NCBI GenBank assembly: GCA_963843535.1
Contig: CAWJKU010000004.1
Coordinates: 124,001-188,000 of the forward strand
Source: CAVUNY01 sp963843535
GTDB taxonomy: Bacteria; Chloroflexota; Anaerolineae; Anaerolineales; Anaerolineaceae
Length of the DNA stretch: 64,000 nucleotides
Direction of reading: 5' to 3'
Both the position numbers and the translations under genes were made by a program. Under the pieces are notes generated by a model, which was not told the DNA's origin, ran no database searches, and was given only the letters and a program-made list of their open reading frames with translations. This document shows, one piece after another, positions 45,383-53,826 of this stretch (position 1 is the first letter of the stretch; each line of letters starts with the position of its first letter).

Positions 45383-45874
45383 TTATCCCTGGGCGCGAGT
45401 CCCTGAAATGCGGGCCGCTTCTTCACTCAGCCCATATTTCACCATCATGGCGTGCAGCTCGCGCCGCTTGAGCAGTTTTACCTGAATGTTTGGATACAGT
45501 TCTTTCATGCGGCGCAGCCTGCGGTTCTTAAATGTGGACAACTGCGGGCGCAGGGTGGTCAATTCGATGTACAGGTCCTGGCCCGGCAGGTAAAAGTCGG
45601 GCGAAAAGGCCTCAGTCACCTGACCTTGATCATCCCATTCCAGTGGGAAAGTACAGGGTTCATACTCCCATTCCAAACCGTAAAAATCCAAAATACGGGC
45701 AAAAATTTCCTCAGCCGGGTGAGAGAAAGCGGGGCGCGTACCCGGCGCAGGCCGGCCTGGATTGGGCACAGGTTGTGGGGTTGGCGCGTTCGGGTTGGAG
45801 GTCAATCGTTGGCTCCGGCAGAGGGCGTGGCGAGGGCGGCGGCGTGGGGAGCGCATTTGCCTAACAAAATGCAA
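45383..45874 (-). CDS. Conserved hypothetical protein with endonuclease-like core
   Basis: Up to 163 residues. The first ATG (45874) lies inside the upstream kinase-like gene, overlapping it by 73 bases. The N-terminal 45 residues are basic and Pro-rich and may not be translated; GTG near 45766 is an alternative. The core (EEIFARILDFYGLEWEYEP, then FSPDFYLPGQDLYIELTTL and KNRRLRRMKELYPNIQV) has the D..E-x-T..K spacing seen in small PD-(D/E)XK-type or DUF559-like proteins, but Thr stands where Lys is usual. Function unknown. Confidence 0.6.
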   Translation of the reverse strand: MHFVRQMRSPRRRPRHALCRSQRLTSNPNAPTPQPVPNPGRPAPGTRPAFSHPAEEIFARILDFYGLEWEYEPCTFPLEWDDQGQVTEAFSPDFYLPGQDLYIELTTLRPQLSTFKNRRLRRMKELYPNIQVKLLKRRELHAMMVKYGLSEEAARISGTRAQG

Positions 45875-46407
45875 ATCATTTCGGTGGCATTCTCCGCGGT
45901 CAATTTGGCAGTGTTGATCACAAGATCGTAATACTCAGGCAAGTCCCAGTTGATGTGGTAAAAATTTTTGAAGTACTGCTTGTGGTAGCGGTCGCTGGTT
46001 TCGGCCTGGGCCTGCGCCGCAGCACGGGGTATGCCCTGGCGAGAGGCCAGCCGGTGAACCCGGACCGGTAGGGGAGCAACCATGCGCAGGTGCAGCACGC
46101 CAGGCCAGTCTGCCAGGATGACCTGCCCGGCTCGCCCAACGATGATCACATCCCCCGCCGCGGCCAGCTCATCCATGACCGTTTTAACTGCGATCAAATA
46201 GGCCTGGATGTCTTCCGGGGCAGGTTTTAGCCCCAGTAAATTCAGCTCGTCGATCATTGCCAGGGCTACATCCGGGGCGCCGGCGCGTTTGGCTGCCTGG
46301 TTGATCAATTCTCTCCCCACCAAACGATACCCGGTGCGCAAGGCCAACATTTCAGCGGTTTCATATCCCAGGCTGCCTAACTGGCGGGATAAGGTTACCA
46401 CGGCCAT
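45802..46407 (-). CDS. Cytidylate kinase-like family protein
   Basis: Start at ATG 46407 (MAVVTLSRQLGS), 6 bases after GGAGG; the frame is open upstream to 46482. The 201-residue P-loop-type protein matches the cytidylate-kinase-like family (SRQLGSLGYETAEMLALRTGY, then VIIVGRAGQVIL and RVHRLASRQGI). True substrate not established. It begins a minus-strand run with the endonuclease-like gene and hpt. Confidence 0.82.
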   Translation of the reverse strand: MAVVTLSRQLGSLGYETAEMLALRTGYRLVGRELINQAAKRAGAPDVALAMIDELNLLGLKPAPEDIQAYLIAVKTVMDELAAAGDVIIVGRAGQVILADWPGVLHLRMVAPLPVRVHRLASRQGIPRAAAQAQAETSDRYHKQYFKNFYHINWDLPEYYDLVINTAKLTAENATEMICILLGKCAPHAAALATPSAGAND

Positions 46408-46464
46408 GATGCCTCCTTCCGTGAATTTGCGGATCGAGAAAACACTACTTTCGGCTACAGACAA

Positions 46465-46493
46465 ATGATAGAAGTTTGTCACCTTTTTGTCAA
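46465..46493 (-). promoter_or_regulatory. Promoter of the kinase-like/hpt operon
   Basis: On the minus strand, TTGACA (46493-46488), 17 bases, TATCAT (46470-46465). Confidence 0.72.
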
Positions 46494-46563
46494 CCGGGTG
46501 TCAAGCGAACATGCTCCAGAGGCGCTATCCTGAGTGCAAGGTTCAAGCCAAAGGAGGAATGCG

Positions 46564-48252
46564 ATGAACACCCGTCGAATATCTATTTTTGTTTTTGTAA
46601 TTGCACTTTTAGTGACAGGCTGCGCCCCGGCCAGCCGCAACGCTGCCACGCCGGTGGCGGTAGCGCCCAAAAACCAATCGCAAATGCCGGCGCCGACCAA
46701 AGCGCCTGAGGTCTACCACCCGCGTACGGCCGCCCCCACCTCGGCTGCTGCTGCGACCATGGCACCCTATCCCACCTCTGCCCCTGCCGCCACCAGCATC
46801 CCTTACAAGCCGGGTGTACCGCTGCCCACCCAGGCCCCGGCGGCAGGCCCTGGATATTATTACCCGGCGCCCATCCCTCTGGATAACCAATTCCAGAATT
46901 ACGGCACCAATCCATACACGGATACCCGGGCGGACCATCTTTCAACCTTCAGCCTGGATGTGGATACCGCCTCATATACAGTGGCCCGGCGCTATCTCCA
47001 GGACGGCAATCTGCCGCCCCAGGAAGCCATCCGCCCGGAAGAATTCATCAATTTCTTCGACGCTGGCTACAACCCGCCGCCTCAAGCTGCCTTTGCCCTG
47101 TATGCCGAAGGGGCGCCATCGCCGTTCTACCCGGATGGCACGCTGATCCTGCGGGTTGGAGTGCAGGGCTACCGCGTGCCGGAATCGCAGCGCAAACCGG
47201 TCTCGCTGACCTTCGTGATCGATATTTCCGGCTCGATGAATCTGGAGAACCGCCTGGGATTGGTCAAAAATGCTTTGCAGGTGCTGGTTGAGCGCCTGCG
47301 CCCGCAGGACTCGGTCGGTGTGGTGGTATTTGGCACCACGGCGCGCATCGCCCTGCCGCCCACAGCGGTGGAGCGCAAAGATCTCATCCTGCGAGCGATC
47401 AACACCCTGCGCACCGAAGGGTCGACCAACGCTGAAGCCGGCCTGCGATTGGGATACCAGCAGGCCATGCAGTTCTACCGCCCGAATACAACCAATAAAG
47501 TGATTTTGTGTTCGGATGGGGTCGCCAATACGGGCATGACCAACCCGGACGGCATTCTCGAATACATCCAGGGTTTTATCAAAGAAGGCATCACCCTGAA
47601 CACCTACGGTTTTGGCATGGGTAATTTCAATGACGTGCTGCTGGAACGCCTGGCGGACCGAGGAGACGGCATGTATGCTTACATCGATAACCTGGATGAA
47701 GCCCGCCGCCTGTTCGTCGAAAATCTCACCGGCAGCCTGGTAACCATTGCCCTGGATGCCAGGACACAGGTCGATTTCAACCCGGATGTGGTGCGCTACT
47801 ACCGCCTGATTGGGTATGAAAACCGGGCAGTAGCCGACCAGGATTTCCGCAACGACACGGTGGATGCCGGAGAGATTGGCGCCGGGCACCATGTGGTGGC
47901 GCTGTACGCAGTCTACCTGCAGCCCAATGCCCATGGTAGGATAGCGACCGTCCAACTGCGCTGGCTGGATCCGAAGACGCGCCAGCCGACAGAAATCAAC
48001 GGCAATTTGAATACCTGGGAGCTGGGGCAGGATTACTATGCCATGCAGCCCCACTACCAGCTGGCGGTGCTCGCCGCCCAATACGCCGAAATTCTCAAGG
48101 GCACGCCCTGGGCCCAGGAGATGGATATGTGGCAGGTTTACAATCTTGCCAGCGGGCTGCGCGAACTGCTGCCCAACGACCAGGATTTGAGCGAGTTTGT
48201 AGACCTGGTAAGCCGTGCAGCGCAGTTGAAGCAGGGAAATCGTTTCAATTGA
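46564..48252 (+). CDS. VWA-domain lipoprotein (YfbK-like)
   Basis: Start at ATG 46564 after AAGGAGG. The 562-residue product has a lipobox (LLVTGCAP), a Pro/Ala/Thr-rich linker (about 20-110), an N-terminal DUF3520-related region with HLSTFSLDVDTASYTVARR, a von Willebrand A domain with MIDAS DISGSMN and a C-terminal region typical of YfbK. VWA domains bind partners through a metal ion. Divergent from the kinase-like gene. Confidence 0.9.
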   Translation: MNTRRISIFVFVIALLVTGCAPASRNAATPVAVAPKNQSQMPAPTKAPEVYHPRTAAPTSAAAATMAPYPTSAPAATSIPYKPGVPLPTQAPAAGPGYYYPAPIPLDNQFQNYGTNPYTDTRADHLSTFSLDVDTASYTVARRYLQDGNLPPQEAIRPEEFINFFDAGYNPPPQAAFALYAEGAPSPFYPDGTLILRVGVQGYRVPESQRKPVSLTFVIDISGSMNLENRLGLVKNALQVLVERLRPQDSVGVVVFGTTARIALPPTAVERKDLILRAINTLRTEGSTNAEAGLRLGYQQAMQFYRPNTTNKVILCSDGVANTGMTNPDGILEYIQGFIKEGITLNTYGFGMGNFNDVLLERLADRGDGMYAYIDNLDEARRLFVENLTGSLVTIALDARTQVDFNPDVVRYYRLIGYENRAVADQDFRNDTVDAGEIGAGHHVVALYAVYLQPNAHGRIATVQLRWLDPKTRQPTEINGNLNTWELGQDYYAMQPHYQLAVLAAQYAEILKGTPWAQEMDMWQVYNLASGLRELLPNDQDLSEFVDLVSRAAQLKQGNRFN

Positions 48253-48269
48253 GCCTGTCAAAATGGAAA

Positions 48270-48310
48270 CAAGGGTGCTTTTCCCGCCATCGGCGGGAAA
48301 AGCACCCTTG
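48270..48310. terminator. Bidirectional hairpin between convergent genes
   Basis: A perfect 19-bp stem, 48270-48288 with 48292-48310, loop ATC, between the VWA gene and the peptidase gene. Confidence 0.75.
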
Positions 48311-48340
48311 AAAGTCGAACCTCTTCGGCCTGGCGGCAGA

Positions 48341-49069
48341 TTAAAGAATGGCGCCCGGCTTATATTGCTTTTTATGCCCGTTTTCGATCATAGCCACCGA
48401 GCCTAAACCCTGGACGGAGACACCCTGTGGTCCGCAAACCAGGGCAGTCGAGCCCGCGATCCCAATGATCCTTAATTTCCCGGCGACCAGGCGCATGCCG
48501 TGCAGCATCATGCGCGGGATTTCATCAAAATGGGGAATGATGAACGATCCTGGTAGAAAATTAAAAGCCGGCTGCCAGTTGTTGGAGAAGAGCGAAGTGG
48601 GAATGCGTTCGCCGAAGATCATGGCCCCCGCGCTGCAGCCTGCGACCACGCCGCCGCGCTGCAGCACCTCGATAATCGCCCCCCAGACGGGGGTCGCGTT
48701 CAGCGAATTATAGAGATAGGCGGGCTTGCCGCCGGAAAGATAAACAAAATTGGCGCTGCGCACGCGCTCTGCCATAACAGGGTCTTGCGCTGTCGAGCGG
48801 TTGATGACACGCACGGCCTCTGCCTGGACGCCCAAGCGAGAAAAATGGTCGACGCCCAGGTTGCACCAATAGTCGATGCGCTGGTCGCCTTCGGTCCCGG
48901 CAGCCGTAGGGAGGCAGGCGACCCTGGCAGGCTCGTTGAGATGCGCCAACAGCCAGCGGTCGAGCGGTTCAATGGGCGGAAGGTACTCGCCGCTGCCGAC
49001 CAGCGCCAGGAAACCGGGCCCGGGAAGTTTCGTAGTGACAAGTTCAGTCATTTCCCCAGTATAGACCAT
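48341..49069 (-). CDS. Peptidase S51 / cyanophycinase-like protein
   Basis: The 242-residue class I amidotransferase-like fold has the serine nucleophile elbow in VVAGCSAGAMIFGE and LVGSGEYLPP near the start. S51 enzymes cut Asp-X dipeptides or cyanophycin; the substrate here is open. An internal ATG at 49051 has a better-spaced purine stretch (GGGGAA) and may be the real start. Confidence 0.85.
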   Translation of the reverse strand: MVYTGEMTELVTTKLPGPGFLALVGSGEYLPPIEPLDRWLLAHLNEPARVACLPTAAGTEGDQRIDYWCNLGVDHFSRLGVQAEAVRVINRSTAQDPVMAERVRSANFVYLSGGKPAYLYNSLNATPVWGAIIEVLQRGGVVAGCSAGAMIFGERIPTSLFSNNWQPAFNFLPGSFIIPHFDEIPRMMLHGMRLVAGKLRIIGIAGSTALVCGPQGVSVQGLGSVAMIENGHKKQYKPGAIL

Positions 49070-49133
49070 TTTGGATAATTTTTATAGGGTCTGTACAAGA
49101 TGAGTGCGTGGACGACGTAAAATTAAGCGCGGG

Positions 49134-49300
49134 GGCTTTTGTAAATTACACAGCAATTTACAAAAGCCTCCTAGAACATCAAAAAAGCAGGTCGGCCTGA
49201 CTGCAACCACACACGCGCAGCGCGCCTAAGGCGAATGAGTTTGGGGTGATTTTTTGATATCGCGAAGCGATATCAAAAAATCACCCCAAACTCATTAAAA
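49134..49300. repeat. Dispersed hairpin repeat, copy 4 (two hairpins, one of 29 perfect bp)
   Basis: The first hairpin is 49134-49147 with 49155-49168 (14 bp, loop ACACAGC). After a linker beginning AACATCAAAAAAGCAGGTCG, the second runs 49234-49262 with 49268-49296: 29 bp without a mismatch, closed by CGAAG. It fills the gap between two minus-strand genes; no T run follows on either strand. Confidence 0.85.
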
Positions 49301-49307
49301 GATGCGG

Positions 49308-51698
49308 TTATGGCATCTGGGCCATGAAGACCTGGCTGCCGTAGGCCAGAAATGCGATCCGGCGCGGGGTAATGGTAAAGGCAGTCGGTTCGCTGCGCGG
49401 CAGGGTAGGGTTGGTGGTACTGGATGGGCGCATTTGATCCTGAAAATTAAGCAGCACGCTGAAGCGATAGATCGCGGCGTGGCTGGTATCGAGCAGATAT
49501 AAAGAAGGGTCCGGCGCGTTAATGGTTAAAACCTGGCTGAACAGGGTCTCAGGCATCAAAACGGGATTTTTCTCACGCCCTGAGCGCGGATCATTGAACT
49601 TCGCCGGGTTAGCGCAGCGCGTGGGAATATCACTTATGTTGCTGATGGCGCACTGCACCAGGTGGCTGTCGCTGCGCAGGAAATAAATATTGTCTTCATA
49701 GAAGGCAATATCGACGACATCGGCCAGGGACAGGTTAAAGGTTTCAGAGAAGAGGCGCGGGCGGTCCGCAAAATTTAAGTCATTGGCAGAATATTTCCAG
49801 ACGGCATTCCCCAGCACATCCAGCACATAAAGCGCATCCTGTGACAGGGACATCGCGCGGATTTTGCCCCACCCCACGTTGGGCGGCGCCAGAGAACGGC
49901 TGACCGCATTCTTTCCGGGAATGCAGTAAACCAGATTCCCATTGCCGTCCAGGGCAGCGAGGGTGGCATTGTAAGGATTCACGGGCGGCATGGCGGCAAT
50001 ATCGATCAGCGGGCTGATAAAGATTGCGCCGGAAGGTCCTGGGCCGCAGTTGAAAAGGGTATCTAATTCATAGCCCTGGGCAGTGATGAACAATCGCAGT
50101 ACCGAGCCGTTGGATGAATCGAGCAGGTACAGGTCGTTGTTGCTTGCCGCCATGCGGGTAATATTTACCGTCCGGGCAAATCCTACCCGGTTTACGGGTT
50201 GAAATGCCAGCCGCACCACGGCATCTCCGGCATCAACACCCTGTTGGGCGCGCAAGCGCAGCGCGCGGCTGTCGTCGGTAACGCCGTATTCTTCGGTTTT
50301 ATCCAGCCACAGCAGAACCTGGTTCCAGGCATTGCGCTGCAAGACCGGGTCCTTTTCCTTCGCGGCCTGGGCCGCATACTGCGTTGCCTGCGCGAATGCC
50401 GTGCTGCGCTGTTCGCCGCGCCCGGTTTGCAAATAAACTGTCATGGCAACCGCCACAACCATCAGCGGGATGGCAATCGCGATGAAAACCAGCAGGGCAG
50501 GAGAAATGCGCACTTCCGGGGCAGCGCCCGCATAACCGGGTGTGCTGGCGCGCTGCGGCGCCAGGCGCACCCACAGGCTGCGCCATGCCTGCCCAACGCG
50601 CGCGCTAAACGATTTCCAGCCATTCCACACGGTCGCTGCTTTTTGTTTTCGCTCCAACCGGCGCCGGCGCGCCAGGCGGGCGGCCTCCAGGGCAGCGGCC
50701 TGACTGGCCTGCGGGTCCACGGGTTCCGGCTCGGGCGTGGCGGGCAAGGGAATATCAGCCGTTACCGCGCGCCGAGGCCGCGAAATTGGTGTGGATATTG
50801 GAAGCACGGTCTCTGCCCCGCTGCGCGCCGCTGGTGGACGAGCAGGTGCTGCGCGGGCAGCGGGAGGGGCGGCGGGTGGGTAAACCGCCGGTTTCCGTTC
50901 GGGCGAAGGCCGGACAGGCGCTTCGCTGAGATAACTTGCCGGCGCGTCCGGATTTTCTGAATTGCCGGATGGAGGATGTGCCATAGGCGCTGTAGGTTGG
51001 GGTGTGGTGGAACGGTGGCGTAAGGCATGGACTTCGCCGTTGCCCGTTTGAAATTTCACTACCACAGCTTGCAGGTTTGGGCCGGTACCGTTGAGCAGCC
51101 GGCGGCGTAAATGTTCCAGGGTAAGCCCGGCGCTGCCCGCCAGAGCGGAGGTAGACCACACTTCCGGGGGTTCAGGGCTGAAAACCAGCACATCCCCTGG
51201 TTTTACCTGGGCCTGGAAATAGCGCAGGGTGGTGGAAGTTCCGAATCCCAGGCCACGCCCGGCTTGCGGATCGTAGAAATCTTGCACTTCAGAGGCTCCA
51301 AGCACAAAAGCATGCGAGGACCCCGCCACGCCCAGGAAAAGGACGTCTTCGCGCAGTACACCGATATTCAGACGCGCGATCGCCTGGCTGCCCTCTTCAC
51401 GAGCGTTCTTCAGGTTGCGTTCCATAAGCTGATTGTTGCAAACATCCGCCGCGGCCCGCATCGCGGAAGTGAGCGAACCGCTGGATTTGTAATATACCTG
51501 CGCTGCCCGCTGCTGCATGCTGGCTAATTCTTCCGGCGAATAAGGATTCGTGCCGTTAAGGGATATGAACATGATCAGCAGGTCGCCGTCACGCCCATGG
51601 CTGCCTTTTTTCGGGGGCGGAGACACCAGAATACCAGGTAAATCCGGTTGGTGAAGCTGGTCGGTTACATTAAAGGAAAAATAGTATAGATCAAACAC
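49308..51698 (-). CDS. PP2C-like domain, membrane helix and beta-propeller-like protein
   Basis: The 796-residue protein has an N-terminal cytosolic domain (about 1-220) resembling PP2C phosphatases (GSHGRDGDLLIMF, then LFLGVAGSSHAFVLG and KPGDVLVFSPE), though the metal-binding aspartates are not clearly all kept. A Pro/Ala-rich linker (about 230-345), one membrane helix (about 403-426) and an outer region of about 360 residues with repeated YLLDSSNGSVLRLF-like blades follow. It looks like a signal protein linking an outside sensor to an inner phosphatase-like domain, perhaps inactive. Family unknown to me. Confidence 0.62.
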   Translation of the reverse strand: MFDLYYFSFNVTDQLHQPDLPGILVSPPPKKGSHGRDGDLLIMFISLNGTNPYSPEELASMQQRAAQVYYKSSGSLTSAMRAAADVCNNQLMERNLKNAREEGSQAIARLNIGVLREDVLFLGVAGSSHAFVLGASEVQDFYDPQAGRGLGFGTSTTLRYFQAQVKPGDVLVFSPEPPEVWSTSALAGSAGLTLEHLRRRLLNGTGPNLQAVVVKFQTGNGEVHALRHRSTTPQPTAPMAHPPSGNSENPDAPASYLSEAPVRPSPERKPAVYPPAAPPAARAAPARPPAARSGAETVLPISTPISRPRRAVTADIPLPATPEPEPVDPQASQAAALEAARLARRRRLERKQKAATVWNGWKSFSARVGQAWRSLWVRLAPQRASTPGYAGAAPEVRISPALLVFIAIAIPLMVVAVAMTVYLQTGRGEQRSTAFAQATQYAAQAAKEKDPVLQRNAWNQVLLWLDKTEEYGVTDDSRALRLRAQQGVDAGDAVVRLAFQPVNRVGFARTVNITRMAASNNDLYLLDSSNGSVLRLFITAQGYELDTLFNCGPGPSGAIFISPLIDIAAMPPVNPYNATLAALDGNGNLVYCIPGKNAVSRSLAPPNVGWGKIRAMSLSQDALYVLDVLGNAVWKYSANDLNFADRPRLFSETFNLSLADVVDIAFYEDNIYFLRSDSHLVQCAISNISDIPTRCANPAKFNDPRSGREKNPVLMPETLFSQVLTINAPDPSLYLLDTSHAAIYRFSVLLNFQDQMRPSSTTNPTLPRSEPTAFTITPRRIAFLAYGSQVFMAQMP

Positions 51699-51799
51699 GA
51701 TCCGGCCCTTTGTGAAGTGCGAACAGATTTTCCAAATAAATTATACATCAAACGCAGGGTTGCAATTTGGTTGCCAGGCTGCGTTCGGATGGCCTCTTG

Positions 51800-51814
51800 T
51801 ATAATTACATCATG
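51800..51814 (+). promoter_or_regulatory. Probable leaderless promoter
   Basis: TATAAT (51800-51805) lies 6 bases before ATG 51812, so the transcript should begin at the start codon. No RBS is present. Confidence 0.5.
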
Positions 51815-53818
51815 CGCAAGCTCTTCCTGCCGATTTCAGCATTTTTATGGTTGATATTTATCCTGGTCCTGTATTATGCCGGGCACAAGCCGGCCGAACC
51901 GGACCAATTTGTGGCGCTGCTGCTGGCTGTGTGGCGGCTGCTGGCAGTTTCAGGTTTGACAATTTTGGCCGGCGGTTTGGGAACGCTGATCCTGCGCGGT
52001 GAAACTTTGCATCCGCTGACCCGCCTGGTCTTGCAGGCTGGTTTGGGCTTTGGGCTGCTCGGCCTGGGCGTTTTGGTGGTTGGGACGACGGTTGGTTTAC
52101 CCACCTGGCTGCCCTGGGCAGCGTTGGGATTTTTGGGTGTGCTGCTGCACCGCTCAATGTGGGCCTGGCTGCGCGGCTGGCATGGATTGGCGCTGCTCTG
52201 GCGGGAATGCGGGGCTTTCGAGCGTATCCTGGCTGGGCTGGTGGGCATAATTTTCCTGGCGGCGTTGGGGGTGGCGCTGGCCCCGCCGCTGCATTTTGAC
52301 AGCCTGGTTTACCACATGGTCATGCCGGATGCTTACCTGCGCGATGGGCGGGTGAACTACCTGCCGTGGATTGTGATGAGCGGTATGCCGCAGACCGCTG
52401 AACTGCTGTATACCTGGATTATTGCCCTGGCGGGCAATCCGGCTGCGGCAGTGCTGGGCTGGATGTTTGGGCTGTTGTCTGTGCTGGGCCTGTTGGGCTG
52501 CTTGCGCCAGGCATTCGACGTGCGGGCAGCCTGGGTGGGCGCGGCTGCGCTGCTCGCCGGATTTACGCCTGCCTGGCTGCTGGCAGGCGGTTATGTGGAT
52601 TGGCTGGTCTTTTTGCTGTCATTGGGCGCGCTGGTGATGCTGGCAGCCTGGCGAGAAGACGGCGCCCGGCGCAGCCTTATTATCGCCGCTTTATTCACCG
52701 GGTTGGCGGTAGGCAGCAAATATACCTCAGGTGTACTGGCACTGGCTGCGTTAGCCGCATTAGCCTGGCATGCCTGGAAAAGACGGGCAGCTTTTATCCC
52801 GCCCGTATTTACCTTTGGTGGGGTGGCTTTGCTGGCGGCGCTGCCCTGGCTGGTCAAGAATGCGGTCAGCACCGGCAATCCATTATATCCATTCTTCTTA
52901 ACCGGGGGAGCGATGACCGCTGTCCGACTGCAGGTCTATCAGCACCTGGCAGCCTGGGGAAACTGGCTGGATTTCGTTTTCTTGCCGGTGCGTGCTACCT
53001 ATCTGGGGTTCGATGCCGGGGATGGCTATATGTTTGCGCCTGGAGCCCTGCTGCTGGGGTTAGGCGGATTGGCCTGGCTGGCAAACCGGCGGTTTGAACC
53101 TCCGCCCCCGGCGACAGATGACGGGGAGCCGCCTTTTACCGCCCTGCGAGATACCGCCGCCGCGCTTGCTGCCTGTGGGCTGCTGATGTGGGCGCTGGGC
53201 AACCAGTACAGCGGCAACCTGATCCAGACGCGATATTATTTTTCTATTTTCCCGGCGTTTGTGGTTCTGGCGGCAGCCGGCGATGTTGGGCTGCGCCGAC
53301 TGCGCCTGGGACCGGTGCGGATGGGCCGCCTGGCAGCGGCATTGATCCTCCTGGTTCTGGGGTTGAATACCCTGGAGGTAAGTCTGGCATCCTGGCGCAG
53401 TGATGCACCGCAGGCGGTCATGGGGTTGAAGAGCCAGGAGGCATATCTGGCAGATACCCTGGGCTGGTTCCAGCCGGCGATGAAAGCGGCGCGTGAGCTC
53501 CCCGCCGGCCAGAGAGCGCAGTTAATCTACGAGCCGCGTTCGCTGTACTGCGCTCCCCGCTGCCTGCCGGATGAAATCCTGGACCGCTGGAAGCGCATGT
53601 GGTTGGAGCAGGGCGACAACCCGGCTGCGATTCGCACGGCCTGGCAGCAGGCGGGTATTACTCACCTGCTGGTTTACCGCCAGGGAATGCGCTTTTTGTT
53701 GGAAGCGGCGGATCCCCACCACCCGCCAGAAGATTTACAAGCATTGGAGAAATATTTAGATACGCTGCCTGCGCCGGTCGACTTTGGCGGGGTATATGCG
53801 TTATACTCGGTGGAATAG
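51812..53818 (+). CDS. Polytopic membrane protein, glycosyltransferase-like
   Basis: About 668 residues from ATG 51812 (MRKLFLPISAF); a start at 51767 would lie upstream of the promoter. There are 12 or more membrane helices, with an acidic loop after an early helix (PPLHFDSLVYHMVMPDAYLRDG) as in GT39/GT83-like lipid-linked sugar transferases, and a C-terminal soluble tail of about 130 residues. The donor and acceptor are unknown. The HerA-like gene starts 8 bases after the stop. Confidence 0.7.
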   Translation: MRKLFLPISAFLWLIFILVLYYAGHKPAEPDQFVALLLAVWRLLAVSGLTILAGGLGTLILRGETLHPLTRLVLQAGLGFGLLGLGVLVVGTTVGLPTWLPWAALGFLGVLLHRSMWAWLRGWHGLALLWRECGAFERILAGLVGIIFLAALGVALAPPLHFDSLVYHMVMPDAYLRDGRVNYLPWIVMSGMPQTAELLYTWIIALAGNPAAAVLGWMFGLLSVLGLLGCLRQAFDVRAAWVGAAALLAGFTPAWLLAGGYVDWLVFLLSLGALVMLAAWREDGARRSLIIAALFTGLAVGSKYTSGVLALAALAALAWHAWKRRAAFIPPVFTFGGVALLAALPWLVKNAVSTGNPLYPFFLTGGAMTAVRLQVYQHLAAWGNWLDFVFLPVRATYLGFDAGDGYMFAPGALLLGLGGLAWLANRRFEPPPPATDDGEPPFTALRDTAAALAACGLLMWALGNQYSGNLIQTRYYFSIFPAFVVLAAAGDVGLRRLRLGPVRMGRLAAALILLVLGLNTLEVSLASWRSDAPQAVMGLKSQEAYLADTLGWFQPAMKAARELPAGQRAQLIYEPRSLYCAPRCLPDEILDRWKRMWLEQGDNPAAIRTAWQQAGITHLLVYRQGMRFLLEAADPHHPPEDLQALEKYLDTLPAPVDFGGVYALYSVE

Positions 53819-53826
53819 GAGAATTC

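Noticed and set aside
46972..48261. Long minus-strand frame of 429 codons opposite the VWA gene
   Set aside because: It is antisense to a clear VWA lipoprotein gene, and its translation has no domain character.
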